Source: RBG-16-66-20 sp964564865 | Lineage (GTDB): Bacteria > Pseudomonadota > Gammaproteobacteria > Burkholderiales > SG8-39 | DNA length: 36,873 nt | Reading direction: 5' to 3' | Assembly (NCBI GenBank): GCA_964564865.1 | Contig: CAZMDA010000034.1 | Coordinates: 1-36,873 of the forward strand | In this document: positions 1 through 7,844 of the stretch, piece by piece | Numbering within the stretch: position 1 is the stretch's first letter | Layout: each line of letters begins with the position of its first letter | The notes under the pieces: generated by a model | The model's database searches: none | Seen by the model: the letters and a program-made list of their open reading frames with translations, nothing else | What the model was told of the DNA's origin: nothing | Program-made: the position numbers and the translations under genes

Positions 1-214
1 GCTGACCGCGCGCGACCGGCCCTACAAGAAGGGCAAGACGCTGTCGGAGTCGCTGCAGATCCTGGGCAAGTTCCGCTTGAACGGCCACATCGACCCGGAC
101 CTGTTCGACGTGTTCATCCGGCAAAAGGTGTACCGGCGGTATGCCGAGCTGTTCCTGGACCAGGACCAGATCGACGAGGTGGACGAAGCCCGGATCCCGG
201 GCTACGCGCCCTAG
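1..214 (+). CDS. HD-GYP domain phosphohydrolase, C-terminal fragment
   Basis: This is an open frame entering from the left edge (codons start at base 2) and ending in TAG at 212-214, so only the last 70 residues are present. The peptide begins LTARDRPYKKGKTLSESLQI and continues with HIDPDLFDVF and a closing QIDEVD segment. This is the usual end of HD-GYP domains, where an 'LTA-DRPYK' stretch follows the metal site. Family members hydrolyse cyclic di-GMP or act as degraded signalling domains, often as response regulators. The HD and GYP catalytic motifs lie outside the window, so activity cannot be judged. The next gene begins 17 bases later on the same strand, so co-transcription is likely. 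Confidence 0.8.
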   Translation, partial: LTARDRPYKKGKTLSESLQILGKFRLNGHIDPDLFDVFIRQKVYRRYAELFLDQDQIDEVDEARIPGYAP

Positions 215-231
215 CGTCCTGCCCGCGCAGA

Positions 232-2331
232 GTGGCTGAGATACCCGATCGCGCCGCGGCGGAAAACGCCCGCGGCAATGAACGGCGCGCCGCCGGGGAT
301 CTCGCTGGCGCCGAGGCCGGCTACCGCCGGGCGCTGTCGCTGCGGCCGGATTACCGTTCTGCGCTTTACAACCTTGGGTTGACACTTGCCGAACTCGGCC
401 GGTCGCCGGAGGCGGAGCAGCACTTTCGCCGCTTGCTGGAGCTGGAACCCGAGGACGCGGAGGCGCGCGTGCATCTGGCCACGCTGCTGCTGCAGCGCTC
501 GGCGGCAATCGACGCGCGCGCGGTACTCGAGCGGGGCATCGGTACCCGGCCGGACTCACCCGAGCTGCATTTCCTGCATGGTCAGGCTTGCCGCGCGAGC
601 GGCGACCGGGAAACGGCGCGGCTCGCGCTCAAGACCGCGCTGCGACTCGATCCGGGCGCGGAAATCTACGCCGCGCTGGGAGAGATGCTGCTGGACGAGG
701 GCGCCGGCCAGGAAGCCGCCACGTGCTTTGCCGAGGCCGTCCGGCTTTTGCCCGGGCGTGCGGATTTTCACAACGGCCTGGGGGCCGCGCAGCGCCTTGC
801 CGCGCAATCCGGGCTCGCGGTGCGGAGCTTTCGCGAGGCGCTCAGGCTCGAGCCGGACCTGTCCCCGGCCCGCCTCAACCTGGGCGACTGCCACCTGGAG
901 CGCGGAGAGCCGGCTGAGGCGGCCGAGTGCTTCGCCGAAGGCCTGCGCCGTCAGCCTGACAGTGCCGCGTTTACCGAGAGACTGCTGTTCGCGCGCCAGC
1001 AGTTGTGCGACTGGTCGGGTTTCGACGAACTGCGATCGCGCCGGCTCGCCCACGCCAATGGCGGCGCGCAGGAGTCGGGCGCGCCCTTTAGCCTGCTGAC
1101 GGTCGACTCCAGCCCGGCTCTGCAGCTCGCCTGTGCGAGGGCCATGGCCGGGCGACTGCAGCGCCGGGTCAAGGATATGGTCTTGCCTGCCGTTGCGCGC
1201 GATGAGCGCCGCTTCAAGGAGCGCTTGCGCGTCGGATACCTCTCCAGCGATCTGCATGCCCACGTCACCGCTTACCTGCTGGCTGACCTGTTCGAGCATC
1301 ACGATCGGAGCGCCGTCGATGTGTTCGCCTATTCCTGCGGGCCAGACGACGGCGGCGAACTGCGCGCGCGGATCCGGCGATCGGTGGAGCATTTCGTCGA
1401 TGTTGCGCCGCTCGAGGACCGCGCCGCGGCGCAACGGATCCGGGACGACCGCATCGATGTCCTGCTGGACGTCAACGGGTACACCCAAGGCGCGCGCAAC
1501 TCGATCACCGCGCTGCGTCCAGCACCGGTCCAGGTCAACTACCTGGGCTATCCCGGAACCATGGGGGCCGAATTCATTGATTACATTGTCGTGGACCACT
1601 TCGTGTTCCGGGACGGCGACCGGCGCCATTTCACCGAGCAGCCCGTGTTCATGCCCGGGTGCTATGCGCCCGCCGCGCCGGTGCGCCGCGCCGCGCCGCC
1701 TTCCTCGCGCGCGCAACTCGGGCTTCCGGAAGGCGCGTTCGTCGCCTGCTGCTTCAATCAGGCGTTCAAGATCATGCCGGAGGTGTTCGGGCTCTGGATG
1801 CGGTTCCTCGACGCGGCGCCCCACGCGGTGCTGTGGCTGCTCGAAGGCAACCCGGCCGCCTGCGGCAATCTTCGCGCCGAGGCCGCCCGGCGGGGCATCG
1901 AGTCGTCGCGACTGATCTTCGCGCCGAGAGTGTCCCCGGCGGAGTATCTTGGCAGGCTTGCCGCGGCGGATTTGTTCCTGGACACCTTTCCCTACAACGC
2001 ACACACCACTGCCGCGGACGCACTATGGGCCGGCGTGCCGGTACTCACTCGCTCGGGGGAGAGCTTCGCGTCGCGCGTTGCCGGCAGCATGCTGGAAGCG
2101 GTCGGGCTTTCCGAGCTGATCACGGATTCGCCCCAGGAGTACCAGGCGCTGGCGCTGGCGCTCGCAGCAGACCCCGCCCGCGTTGCCGGCTTGAAGCGCG
2201 CGTTGGCGGCCAACCGCGCCAGCGCACCGCTTTTCGATCTGCCAAGCTATGCGCGCAATCTAGAGGCAGCCTGTCTCGAGATGCGCGCGCGGTGGCTGTC
2301 TGGGCGGATGCCGGAGGCCATCGAGTTGTAA
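232..2331 (+). CDS. TPR-containing GT41 glycosyltransferase, OGT-type
   Basis: A 699-residue protein with a GTG start. Residues about 10-260 are tetratricopeptide repeats; residues about 330-680 form a GT41 (O-GlcNAc transferase/SPINDLY) catalytic region. Residues equivalent to those of human OGT are visible: the His of the first catalytic lobe (H344, in HAHVTAY), the Lys that contacts the diphosphate (K513, in FNQAFKI), and the YNAHTT motif from residue 588 followed by ALWAGVPVL and SFASRV, as in OGT. GT41 enzymes glycosylate Ser/Thr (or Asn in the HMW1C branch) of cytosolic protein segments using a nucleotide sugar. The gene lies directly upstream of two pilin genes, which are candidate substrates; this is inference. 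It starts 17 bases after the HD-GYP gene with only a weak ribosome site. A soluble enzyme is expected, since no signal peptide or membrane segment is visible. Confidence 0.88.
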   Translation: MAEIPDRAAAENARGNERRAAGDLAGAEAGYRRALSLRPDYRSALYNLGLTLAELGRSPEAEQHFRRLLELEPEDAEARVHLATLLLQRSAAIDARAVLERGIGTRPDSPELHFLHGQACRASGDRETARLALKTALRLDPGAEIYAALGEMLLDEGAGQEAATCFAEAVRLLPGRADFHNGLGAAQRLAAQSGLAVRSFREALRLEPDLSPARLNLGDCHLERGEPAEAAECFAEGLRRQPDSAAFTERLLFARQQLCDWSGFDELRSRRLAHANGGAQESGAPFSLLTVDSSPALQLACARAMAGRLQRRVKDMVLPAVARDERRFKERLRVGYLSSDLHAHVTAYLLADLFEHHDRSAVDVFAYSCGPDDGGELRARIRRSVEHFVDVAPLEDRAAAQRIRDDRIDVLLDVNGYTQGARNSITALRPAPVQVNYLGYPGTMGAEFIDYIVVDHFVFRDGDRRHFTEQPVFMPGCYAPAAPVRRAAPPSSRAQLGLPEGAFVACCFNQAFKIMPEVFGLWMRFLDAAPHAVLWLLEGNPAACGNLRAEAARRGIESSRLIFAPRVSPAEYLGRLAAADLFLDTFPYNAHTTAADALWAGVPVLTRSGESFASRVAGSMLEAVGLSELITDSPQEYQALALALAADPARVAGLKRALAANRASAPLFDLPSYARNLEAACLEMRARWLSGRMPEAIEL

Positions 2332-2385
2332 GGCGCCAGCGGTCCGTCATGGTGCCCGCTGCCCGGGAACCCGGCCCATGCAGCA

Positions 2386-2401
2386 TGGCATGGTAATTGC
2401 A
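2386..2401 (+). promoter_or_regulatory. Sigma-54 promoter of the first pilin gene
   Basis: TGGCATGGTAATTGCA fits the -24/-12 sigma-54 consensus (TGGCACG, four bases, TTGCW) with one deviation, in the seventh-block C to T. It is 80 bases upstream of the pilin ATG. Type IV pilin genes in proteobacteria are commonly driven by RpoN with the PilS-PilR two-component system, so position and sequence agree. A second TGGCACG follows at 2411-2417 but has no -12 element. Confidence 0.82.
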
Positions 2402-2465
2402 TAGCTCGGCTGGCACGCGAAACGAAAACAGGATCCGCTCTGGGTCCAAAACGGAGGAAAGGGCG

Positions 2466-2894
2466 ATGAACAGAACCATTCAGAAGGGCTTCACGCTGAT
2501 CGAACTCATGATCGTGGTGGCGATCATCGGCATCCTTGCCGCGGTCGCGATCCCGGCCTACCAGGACTACATTGCCCGCTCGCAGGTATCGGAGGCCATC
2601 GCGCTCGCCGGCGGCGCGCGCACGCCCATTGCGGAATTCATCGCGGACCGCGGCGGGTTGCCGGGCTCGATCACCGACGTGGTCGCGACGACTTCGGGCA
2701 AGTACCTCGGGTCGCTGGCCCTCGCCGGGGACGCGACCAATATCACCGTCACCGCGACCATGGGCTCGACGGGCGTCAACAACGCCATTGCCGGCTCCAC
2801 CCTGCTGCTGTCTTCCAGCGACGGCGGCCGGAACTGGACCTGCACCGGCGGCACCATCCAGGCGAAGTTCCGTTCCGCAGCCTGCAGGCCCTGA
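2466..2894 (+). CDS. Type IV pilin major subunit (PilA-like), copy 1
   Basis: A 142-residue prepilin. The class III leader is seven residues plus Gly8 (MNRTIQKG), cleaved and N-methylated by prepilin peptidase before Phe. The mature N-terminus FTLIELMIVVAIIGILAAVA has Glu5 and the hydrophobic helix that packs the pilus core. The C-terminal disulfide loop is bounded by Cys residues in NWTCTGG and SAACRP. The ATG at 2466 is chosen because GGAGG lies at 2453-2457 and the leader length is canonical. The protein differs from copy 2 at only 12 of 142 positions, so the pair is a recent tandem duplication. The short length is normal for group IVa pilins. Expression is expected from the sigma-54 promoter at 2386. 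Confidence 0.95.
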   Translation: MNRTIQKGFTLIELMIVVAIIGILAAVAIPAYQDYIARSQVSEAIALAGGARTPIAEFIADRGGLPGSITDVVATTSGKYLGSLALAGDATNITVTATMGSTGVNNAIAGSTLLLSSSDGGRNWTCTGGTIQAKFRSAACRP

Positions 2895-2955
2895 CGGTCG
2901 GTCTGGTCGGGCGGCGCGGGACGCCACCCTGGATTGCGGCCGCCCGGCGCGGGAA

Positions 2956-2980
2956 GTGACCATTTTTGTCAGAGAGTGAC
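2956..2980 (+). promoter_or_regulatory. Possible PilR-type enhancer upstream of pilin copy 2
   Basis: An AT-rich patch in GC-rich DNA carries GTGAC, TGTCA and GTGAC in quick succession, partly as an inverted repeat. It sits about 85-110 bases upstream of the sigma-54 promoter at 3065, the usual distance for an enhancer-binding activator such as PilR, whose known sites contain TGTC units. The assignment rests on position and motif likeness only. Confidence 0.35.
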
Positions 2981-3017
2981 GATATTGGTGAGCCAAGGGA
3001 GGGCAGGGACGGCCCAC

Positions 3018-3033
3018 CGGCATGGTAAGTGCC
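3018..3033 (+). promoter_or_regulatory. Degenerate sigma-54-like element (decayed copy of the 2386 promoter)
   Basis: CGGCATGGTAAGTGCC matches the copy 1 promoter at 13 of 16 positions, but both key dinucleotide contexts are damaged: T to C at the start of the -24 box, and TTGCA to GTGCC in the -12 box. It lies upstream of the intact promoter at 3065 and looks like a duplicated promoter that has lost function. Confidence 0.45.
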
Positions 3034-3064
3034 TGAAAAAGGCCCGCCAGACGCATTCCTTGGC

Positions 3065-3080
3065 TGGCACGGGAATTGCT
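3065..3080 (+). promoter_or_regulatory. Sigma-54 promoter of the second pilin gene
   Basis: TGGCACGGGAATTGCT is an exact match to the consensus TGGCACG-N4-TTGCW. It lies 84 bases upstream of the copy 2 ATG, almost the same distance as promoter and start in copy 1. An RpoN-dependent, PilR-like activated promoter is expected. Confidence 0.88.
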
Positions 3081-3163
3081 CCAGTTCACTTGAAACGTGG
3101 CAGGTGTTCGCCCCGTCGGGCGGTAGGAATTGCCCTATCCATGTCTTAAACAGGAGAACGTGC

Positions 3164-3592
3164 ATGAGGAAAAACATCCAGAAGGGCTTTACGCTGATCG
3201 AACTGATGATCGTGGTGGCGATCATCGGCATCCTGGCTGCGGTCGCGATTCCGGCCTACCAGGACTACATCGCCCGCTCGCAGGTGTCAGAAGCCGTGAC
3301 GCTGGCCGGTGGCGCGAAGACGCCGATCGCGGAGTTCATCGCCGACCGCGGTGCGCTGCCGGGCTCGATCACCGACGTGGTCGGAACGACCTCCGGAAAA
3401 TATCTGGGGTCGCTCGCCCTCGCCGGGGACGCGACCAACATCACCGTCACCGCGACCATGGGCTCGACGGGCGTGAATAACGCCATCGCCGGATCCACGC
3501 TGCTGTTGACCTCCAGCGACGGCGGCCGGAACTGGTCCTGCACCGGCGGCACCATCCTGCCGAAGTTCCGGTCCGCGGCCTGCCGGCCCTAA
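3164..3592 (+). CDS. Type IV pilin major subunit (PilA-like), copy 2
   Basis: A 142-residue prepilin starting at ATG 3164, eight bases after CAGGAG. The leader MRKNIQKG precedes the same mature N-terminus as copy 1 (Phe1, Glu5, long hydrophobic helix). The first 33 mature residues are identical between copies. The nine mature differences fall in the globular part: I/V, A/T, R/K, G/A, A/G, S/T, T/S, Q/L and A/P. The C-terminal Cys pair is conserved. It has its own sigma-54 promoter and is followed by a strong terminator, so it can be expressed separately from copy 1. Whether both subunits enter the same pilus, or are used as alternatives, cannot be read from sequence. Confidence 0.95.
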   Translation: MRKNIQKGFTLIELMIVVAIIGILAAVAIPAYQDYIARSQVSEAVTLAGGAKTPIAEFIADRGALPGSITDVVGTTSGKYLGSLALAGDATNITVTATMGSTGVNNAIAGSTLLLTSSDGGRNWSCTGGTILPKFRSAACRP

Positions 3593-3638
3593 GCCGCAGC
3601 ACGCTGGCATCGTTCAGCGGATCATCGAGCCAGGCAAA

Positions 3639-3666
3639 GGGGCCCGGGAAACCGGGCCCCTTTTTT
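3639..3666 (+). terminator. Rho-independent terminator after the pilin genes, probably bidirectional
   Basis: A perfect nine-base stem GGGGCCCGG / CCGGGCCCC with a GAAA loop is followed by six T at 3661-3666. AAA at 3636-3638 extends the pairing with the T run, so the same hairpin can also stop the convergent gene that ends at 3674. Confidence 0.93.
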
Positions 3667-3673
3667 GCTTGCT

Positions 3674-3976
3674 TTACTTGCCCGACATCCGGATCAGCAG
3701 GATGCGCGTCAGATCGTCGATCATGGCCTCGGGGTAACCCAGTTCCCGCAACCGGTACTTGAACTCGGTGCCGAAGCGCGCCTTGCCCAGGATGCCCAGT
3801 TCCGCCTCACGCTGGAACGTCTGGGCCCGGATGCACAACTCGTCCACCGTGCGCGCGAACAGCTTCGGCGAGGCGCGTTCCTCGTCCGTCCCCGGTGGGT
3901 AGCGCTTGAAGAATTCCTCGGCCAGTTCCAGCGCGAAACTGGCGCCCCGCTTGCCTAGTGTCCGACCGAATATCAC
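3674..3976 (-). CDS. Conserved-looking hypothetical protein, 100 residues
   Basis: I do not recognise a family. GTG at 3976 is preferred because a GGGGAG ribosome site lies just upstream. Extending the frame further upstream to 4174 gives an Arg/Pro/Ser-rich stretch typical of read-through on the antisense of the neighbouring gene. The protein is soluble and charged, with a helical centre (FALELAEEFFKRYPPG) and an aromatic and basic C-terminus (LRELGYPEAMIDDLTRIL). No signal peptide or transmembrane segment is seen. It is convergent with the pilin genes, shares their terminator, and is divergent from the large GT41 gene with about 50 bases between starts. Confidence 0.6.
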   Translation of the reverse strand: MIFGRTLGKRGASFALELAEEFFKRYPPGTDEERASPKLFARTVDELCIRAQTFQREAELGILGKARFGTEFKYRLRELGYPEAMIDDLTRILLIRMSGK

Positions 3977-4028
3977 CCGTTGACTCCCCGATGAACCCGC
4001 GAATGGTACCAGCAGCGCGGAGTCTGTC

Positions 4029-7000
4029 TTGAACTGGCTCAGGAACCTGGTCGGTGCAGGCGTTCGCGGACGCGCGCGCGATGAAACGGACCCGGAGGAA
4101 CAGCTCCGGACCGCCGGGGACCGCGAATGGGCCGGGGACGCCGCCGGCGCCGAGCGCCTGTATCGCGCAATCATCGAGGCGGATCCCGGCCACGCCGAGG
4201 CGCACTATTTCCTCAGCCGCATCGCGCTGCTCGACCGTCGCCACGGCGAGGCGGCCGCGCTGCTGGAAAAGGCGGTCGCGTTGCAGCCCGAGGAAGCCCT
4301 CTATCGCCTGGCATTGGGCGACGTCTTGATGGGCATGCGCGAATACGCGCAGGCCGTTGCGGAGTACCGCGTCTGCGTTTCCCTGCAGCCGGGGTGTTCG
4401 GACATGCAGGTCAACTTCGCGGCGGCGCTCATCGAGCTGAACCGGCGCGAGGAGGCGCGCATCGAGCTGGAGCGCCTGCGCGAACTGCTCCCGGACTATT
4501 GGCAGGTGCATTTCAACCTGGGCGGAATCTACCGGGAGTACGGCCGAATCGAGGACGCGGTTGCCTGCTACCGGCGCTGCCTGGAGCTGGAACCCGGACA
4601 CGCGCCCAGCCGCAGCAACCTGCTCCTGACGATGAACTACAGCGGCGCGTTCTCACCGGAGGCGCTGTTCCACGAGCATTGCCGCTACGGGGAGCGGTTC
4701 GCGCGGGTGGCGGTGCCGCCGGCGCCCGATCGCCGCTGGCCGCGGCGCTTGAGGATCGGCTACCTGTCCCCGGACCTGCGCGGTCATGTCATCACCTATT
4801 TCCTCGAGCCGCTGCTTGCCAATCATGACCACCAGGCCTTCGAGATTCTCTGCTACCACAGCCACCCGGAAAAGGACGCGGTTACCGAGCGGCTGCGCGG
4901 CTACGCGGACCACTGGATCGATTGCGAAGACCTGAGCGATGCGGCCATCGCCGAGCGCATCCGGGCCGACAGGATCGACATCCTCGTGGACCTGGCGGGA
5001 CACACCGGCGAGAACCGGCTCGGCGTGCTGGCGCTGAAGCCCGCCCCGGTGCAGGCGACCTGGCTCGGTTATCCGAACACCACGGGGCTCAGGACGGTGG
5101 ACTACCAGATCACCGATGCGCGCGCCGACCCGCCCGGCGAAGCCGATGCGTACGGAACCGAGCGCAAGGCCCGGCTTTCCGGGAGCTACTTCTGCTACCG
5201 GCCGGCACCGCTGCCCCCGGATCCCGGTCCATTCCCTGCCCGGGGCGAAGGGACCGTCACCTTCGGCTGCTTCAACAACTTTCCCAAGGTATCCGCGGAG
5301 TTCGTCGCCGCGGCCGCACGCATCCTTCTGGCGGTACCCGGATCTCGCCTGGTGATGAAGTCGCGTGCGCTGTCGATCAGGGCGGTGATGGAAGGCCTCC
5401 AACGCTCGTTCGCCGCACTGGGCGTCGATGGCGGCCGGCTCGACCTGCGGGGCTGGGAGAGCGGCTACCGGGACCACCTGAGCATCTACCGCGAAGTGGA
5501 CATTGCGCTGGATACCTTCCCCTACAACGGGGCGACCACGACCTGCGAAGCCCTCTGGATGGGCGTCCCGGTAGTGACCGTCGCGGGCGACCGCCACGCG
5601 GGCCGCATGGGCAGCAGCCTGCTGTGCGCGGTTGGCCTGGAGGAGCTCGTCGCCACGGATGTGGACGGATACGTCGCCCGATGCGCCGAGCTCGCGATGG
5701 ATCGCGAGCGGCTCGGGGCGCTGAGGCGGGGCTTGCGCGAGCGCATGCGGCGTTCGCCGCTGATGGCGGAGGGCGATTATGCCCGCCGCTTCGAGGCGCT
5801 GCTTCGGGAGATGTGGCAGGCCGCGATCTCGCCCCGGCCGGCGAACGCCGCGCCGGGCCCGGTTTCGGCCGAGGAATGGGTCAGGCAGGCGCGCGTCTTC
5901 CAGGCCGAAGGCCGGCACGACCAGGCCGATGCCGCGGCGCGACGCGCGCTCGCAGCCAACCCGGTCGATGCGCAGGCCCTGCAGCTTCTCTGCCAGATCG
6001 CCTTCGATTCCGGCTCGCCAGGCGCGGCGCTCGAGCCGCTGTTGCGCGCCCTGGAGGCCGACGCCGGCATCGCCGTCCTGCATTACCTGCTCGGCTGCGT
6101 CCTGCAGGAGCAGGACAGGCTCGCGGATGCGGAGGCGGCGCTGAGGCGCGCGCTCGCGCTCGATCCGGGCCTGGCGAAGGCGCGCAACAACCTCGGCTGC
6201 CTGCTCGAAGCGAGCGGTCGGCTGGAGGAAGCAATCGGCTGCTTCGAGCAGGCGGCAAGGCTGGATCCCTCGCTCGCGCAGGCCCACTACAACCTTGCCA
6301 ACGCGCACAAGCGGCGGGGAGACGCAGCGCAGGCGCTGGCGGGCCTGGCGCGGGCGATTGCCCTGGAGCCATCGCATCCGGATTGGCTGTGCAACCTGGC
6401 GAACCTGCAATACGACCGGCTGGATCTGGACGAGGCCGAATCGAACCTGCGCCGCGCGATTGCCGCGGACCCTGGCTATGCGCCCGCGCAGGTGAGCCTC
6501 GCCGTGGTCCTCCTGGGCACCGGCCGAGTAGAGGAAGCGCTCGCGGCCTACGATGCCGCGCTCGCGCTCGGGCGCGACCCGGCGACCGAGTCCTCGAAGT
6601 TGCTGGCGCTGCACTACCGGGACGGCGAGCGCGGGAGTGCGCTCGCGCAGGCGCACGCCGCCTGGTACGAGCGCCACGCCGCCGGCGAGGCGCGCATGAC
6701 GCAGCACACGCGCCGTACCCGCCCGGGCCGGCGCCTCAACATCGGCTACGTTTCGCCGGACTTTCGGCGGCACCCGGTGGCGCACTTCATCGAGCCCGTG
6801 CTTGCCGCTCACGACCGTAGCGCGTTCCGGGTCTTCTGTTACTCCAGCGGCGACCTGCCGGACGCGGTCACGGACCGCCTGCGCGGCAAGAGCGATTTCT
6901 GGCGCGACATCGGTCCCCTGCCGGACCCGATCGTCGCCGACCGTGTGCGCGCCGACGGCATCGACATCCTGGTGGATCTCGCCGGGCATACCGCGGGCGG

Positions 7001-7844
7001 CAGGCTTCTGCTGTTCGCTCGCAAACCCGCGCCGGTCCAGGTCAGCTGGCTTGGTTACCCCGGCACGACCGGACTGCGCACCATGGACTACCGCATCACC
7101 GACGCGGTGGCCGACCCTCCGGACATGGATGCTTCAGGGTACGCAGAACAGCTCGTCCGGCTGCCAAATGGATTCCTGTGCTATGCGCCGCCTGCGGATG
7201 CGCCCGACGTCGGGCCATTGCCGGCGCTGCGTTCCGGCAGGGTCACGTTCGGCTGCTTCAACAATCTGCCCAAGGTGACGCCGGACATGGTCGCGCTCTG
7301 GTCGGAGCTGCTGCGCGCGCTGCCCGGGGCGCGCCTGCTGCTGAAGTCCTGGGGACTGGCGGCGGCGAGCGCGCGCCGGCGGCTCCGCGGTTTGTTCGCC
7401 ATGCACGGCATCGCCGCCGAGCGCCTCGAACTGCTGGCGGCGGAGGCAAACCCTGCTGCGCACCTGGCGCGGTATGCCGAGGTGGATGTTGCGCTGGACG
7501 TGTTTCCTTACAACGGCGTGACTACGAGCTGCGAGGCGCTCTGGATGGGCGTCCCGGTGGTGACCCTGGCGGGGACAACGCATGTCGCCCGCGCCGGCGC
7601 GAGCCTGCTGCAGGCCGCCGGCCTGCCGATGCTGATCGCGCGTTCGCCGTCGGAGTATGTGGCCAAGGCCTGCGCGCTCGTGGGCGACACGCGGGAACTG
7701 GGTGCGCTTCGCGCCGGAATGCGCGCGCGCCTGCGCGACAGCGCGTTGCTTGATGCGCCGGGCTTCACGCGCGCTCTGGAGGACGCCTATCGAAGGATGG
7801 CGCAGGACGCGGGCCTCGCCGGCGGCGTCAGGGCGGGGCGCTGA
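4029..7844 (+). CDS. Giant tandem TPR-GT41-TPR-GT41 glycosyltransferase, SPINDLY-type
   Basis: A 1271-residue protein with a TTG start; GCGGAG lies six bases upstream. Order: TPRs about 25-200, a first GT41 domain about 235-590, TPRs about 610-880, a second GT41 domain about 895-1260. Both catalytic domains keep the lobe-one His (H253, H915), the diphosphate Lys (K420 in FNNFPK, K1082 in FNNLPK) and DLAGHT. Where human OGT has NGHTT they have YNGATT (from 499) and YNGVTT (from 1161), followed by CEALWMGVPVVT. That pattern resembles plant SPINDLY, an O-fucosyltransferase, more than OGT. I infer a soluble enzyme with two active sites; donor and acceptor are unknown. The 3' end overlaps the convergent GT2 gene by 17 bases. 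An in-frame fusion by duplication is likely, but the two halves have diverged. Confidence 0.88.
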   Translation: MNWLRNLVGAGVRGRARDETDPEEQLRTAGDREWAGDAAGAERLYRAIIEADPGHAEAHYFLSRIALLDRRHGEAAALLEKAVALQPEEALYRLALGDVLMGMREYAQAVAEYRVCVSLQPGCSDMQVNFAAALIELNRREEARIELERLRELLPDYWQVHFNLGGIYREYGRIEDAVACYRRCLELEPGHAPSRSNLLLTMNYSGAFSPEALFHEHCRYGERFARVAVPPAPDRRWPRRLRIGYLSPDLRGHVITYFLEPLLANHDHQAFEILCYHSHPEKDAVTERLRGYADHWIDCEDLSDAAIAERIRADRIDILVDLAGHTGENRLGVLALKPAPVQATWLGYPNTTGLRTVDYQITDARADPPGEADAYGTERKARLSGSYFCYRPAPLPPDPGPFPARGEGTVTFGCFNNFPKVSAEFVAAAARILLAVPGSRLVMKSRALSIRAVMEGLQRSFAALGVDGGRLDLRGWESGYRDHLSIYREVDIALDTFPYNGATTTCEALWMGVPVVTVAGDRHAGRMGSSLLCAVGLEELVATDVDGYVARCAELAMDRERLGALRRGLRERMRRSPLMAEGDYARRFEALLREMWQAAISPRPANAAPGPVSAEEWVRQARVFQAEGRHDQADAAARRALAANPVDAQALQLLCQIAFDSGSPGAALEPLLRALEADAGIAVLHYLLGCVLQEQDRLADAEAALRRALALDPGLAKARNNLGCLLEASGRLEEAIGCFEQAARLDPSLAQAHYNLANAHKRRGDAAQALAGLARAIALEPSHPDWLCNLANLQYDRLDLDEAESNLRRAIAADPGYAPAQVSLAVVLLGTGRVEEALAAYDAALALGRDPATESSKLLALHYRDGERGSALAQAHAAWYERHAAGEARMTQHTRRTRPGRRLNIGYVSPDFRRHPVAHFIEPVLAAHDRSAFRVFCYSSGDLPDAVTDRLRGKSDFWRDIGPLPDPIVADRVRADGIDILVDLAGHTAGGRLLLFARKPAPVQVSWLGYPGTTGLRTMDYRITDAVADPPDMDASGYAEQLVRLPNGFLCYAPPADAPDVGPLPALRSGRVTFGCFNNLPKVTPDMVALWSELLRALPGARLLLKSWGLAAASARRRLRGLFAMHGIAAERLELLAAEANPAAHLARYAEVDVALDVFPYNGVTTSCEALWMGVPVVTLAGTTHVARAGASLLQAAGLPMLIARSPSEYVAKACALVGDTRELGALRAGMRARLRDSALLDAPGFTRALEDAYRRMAQDAGLAGGVRAGR

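Noticed and set aside
4653..6989. Long minus-strand open frame (778 codons) opposite the giant GT41 gene
   Set aside because: Antisense shadow of a gene with clear TPR and GT41 motifs; no family likeness or ribosome site.
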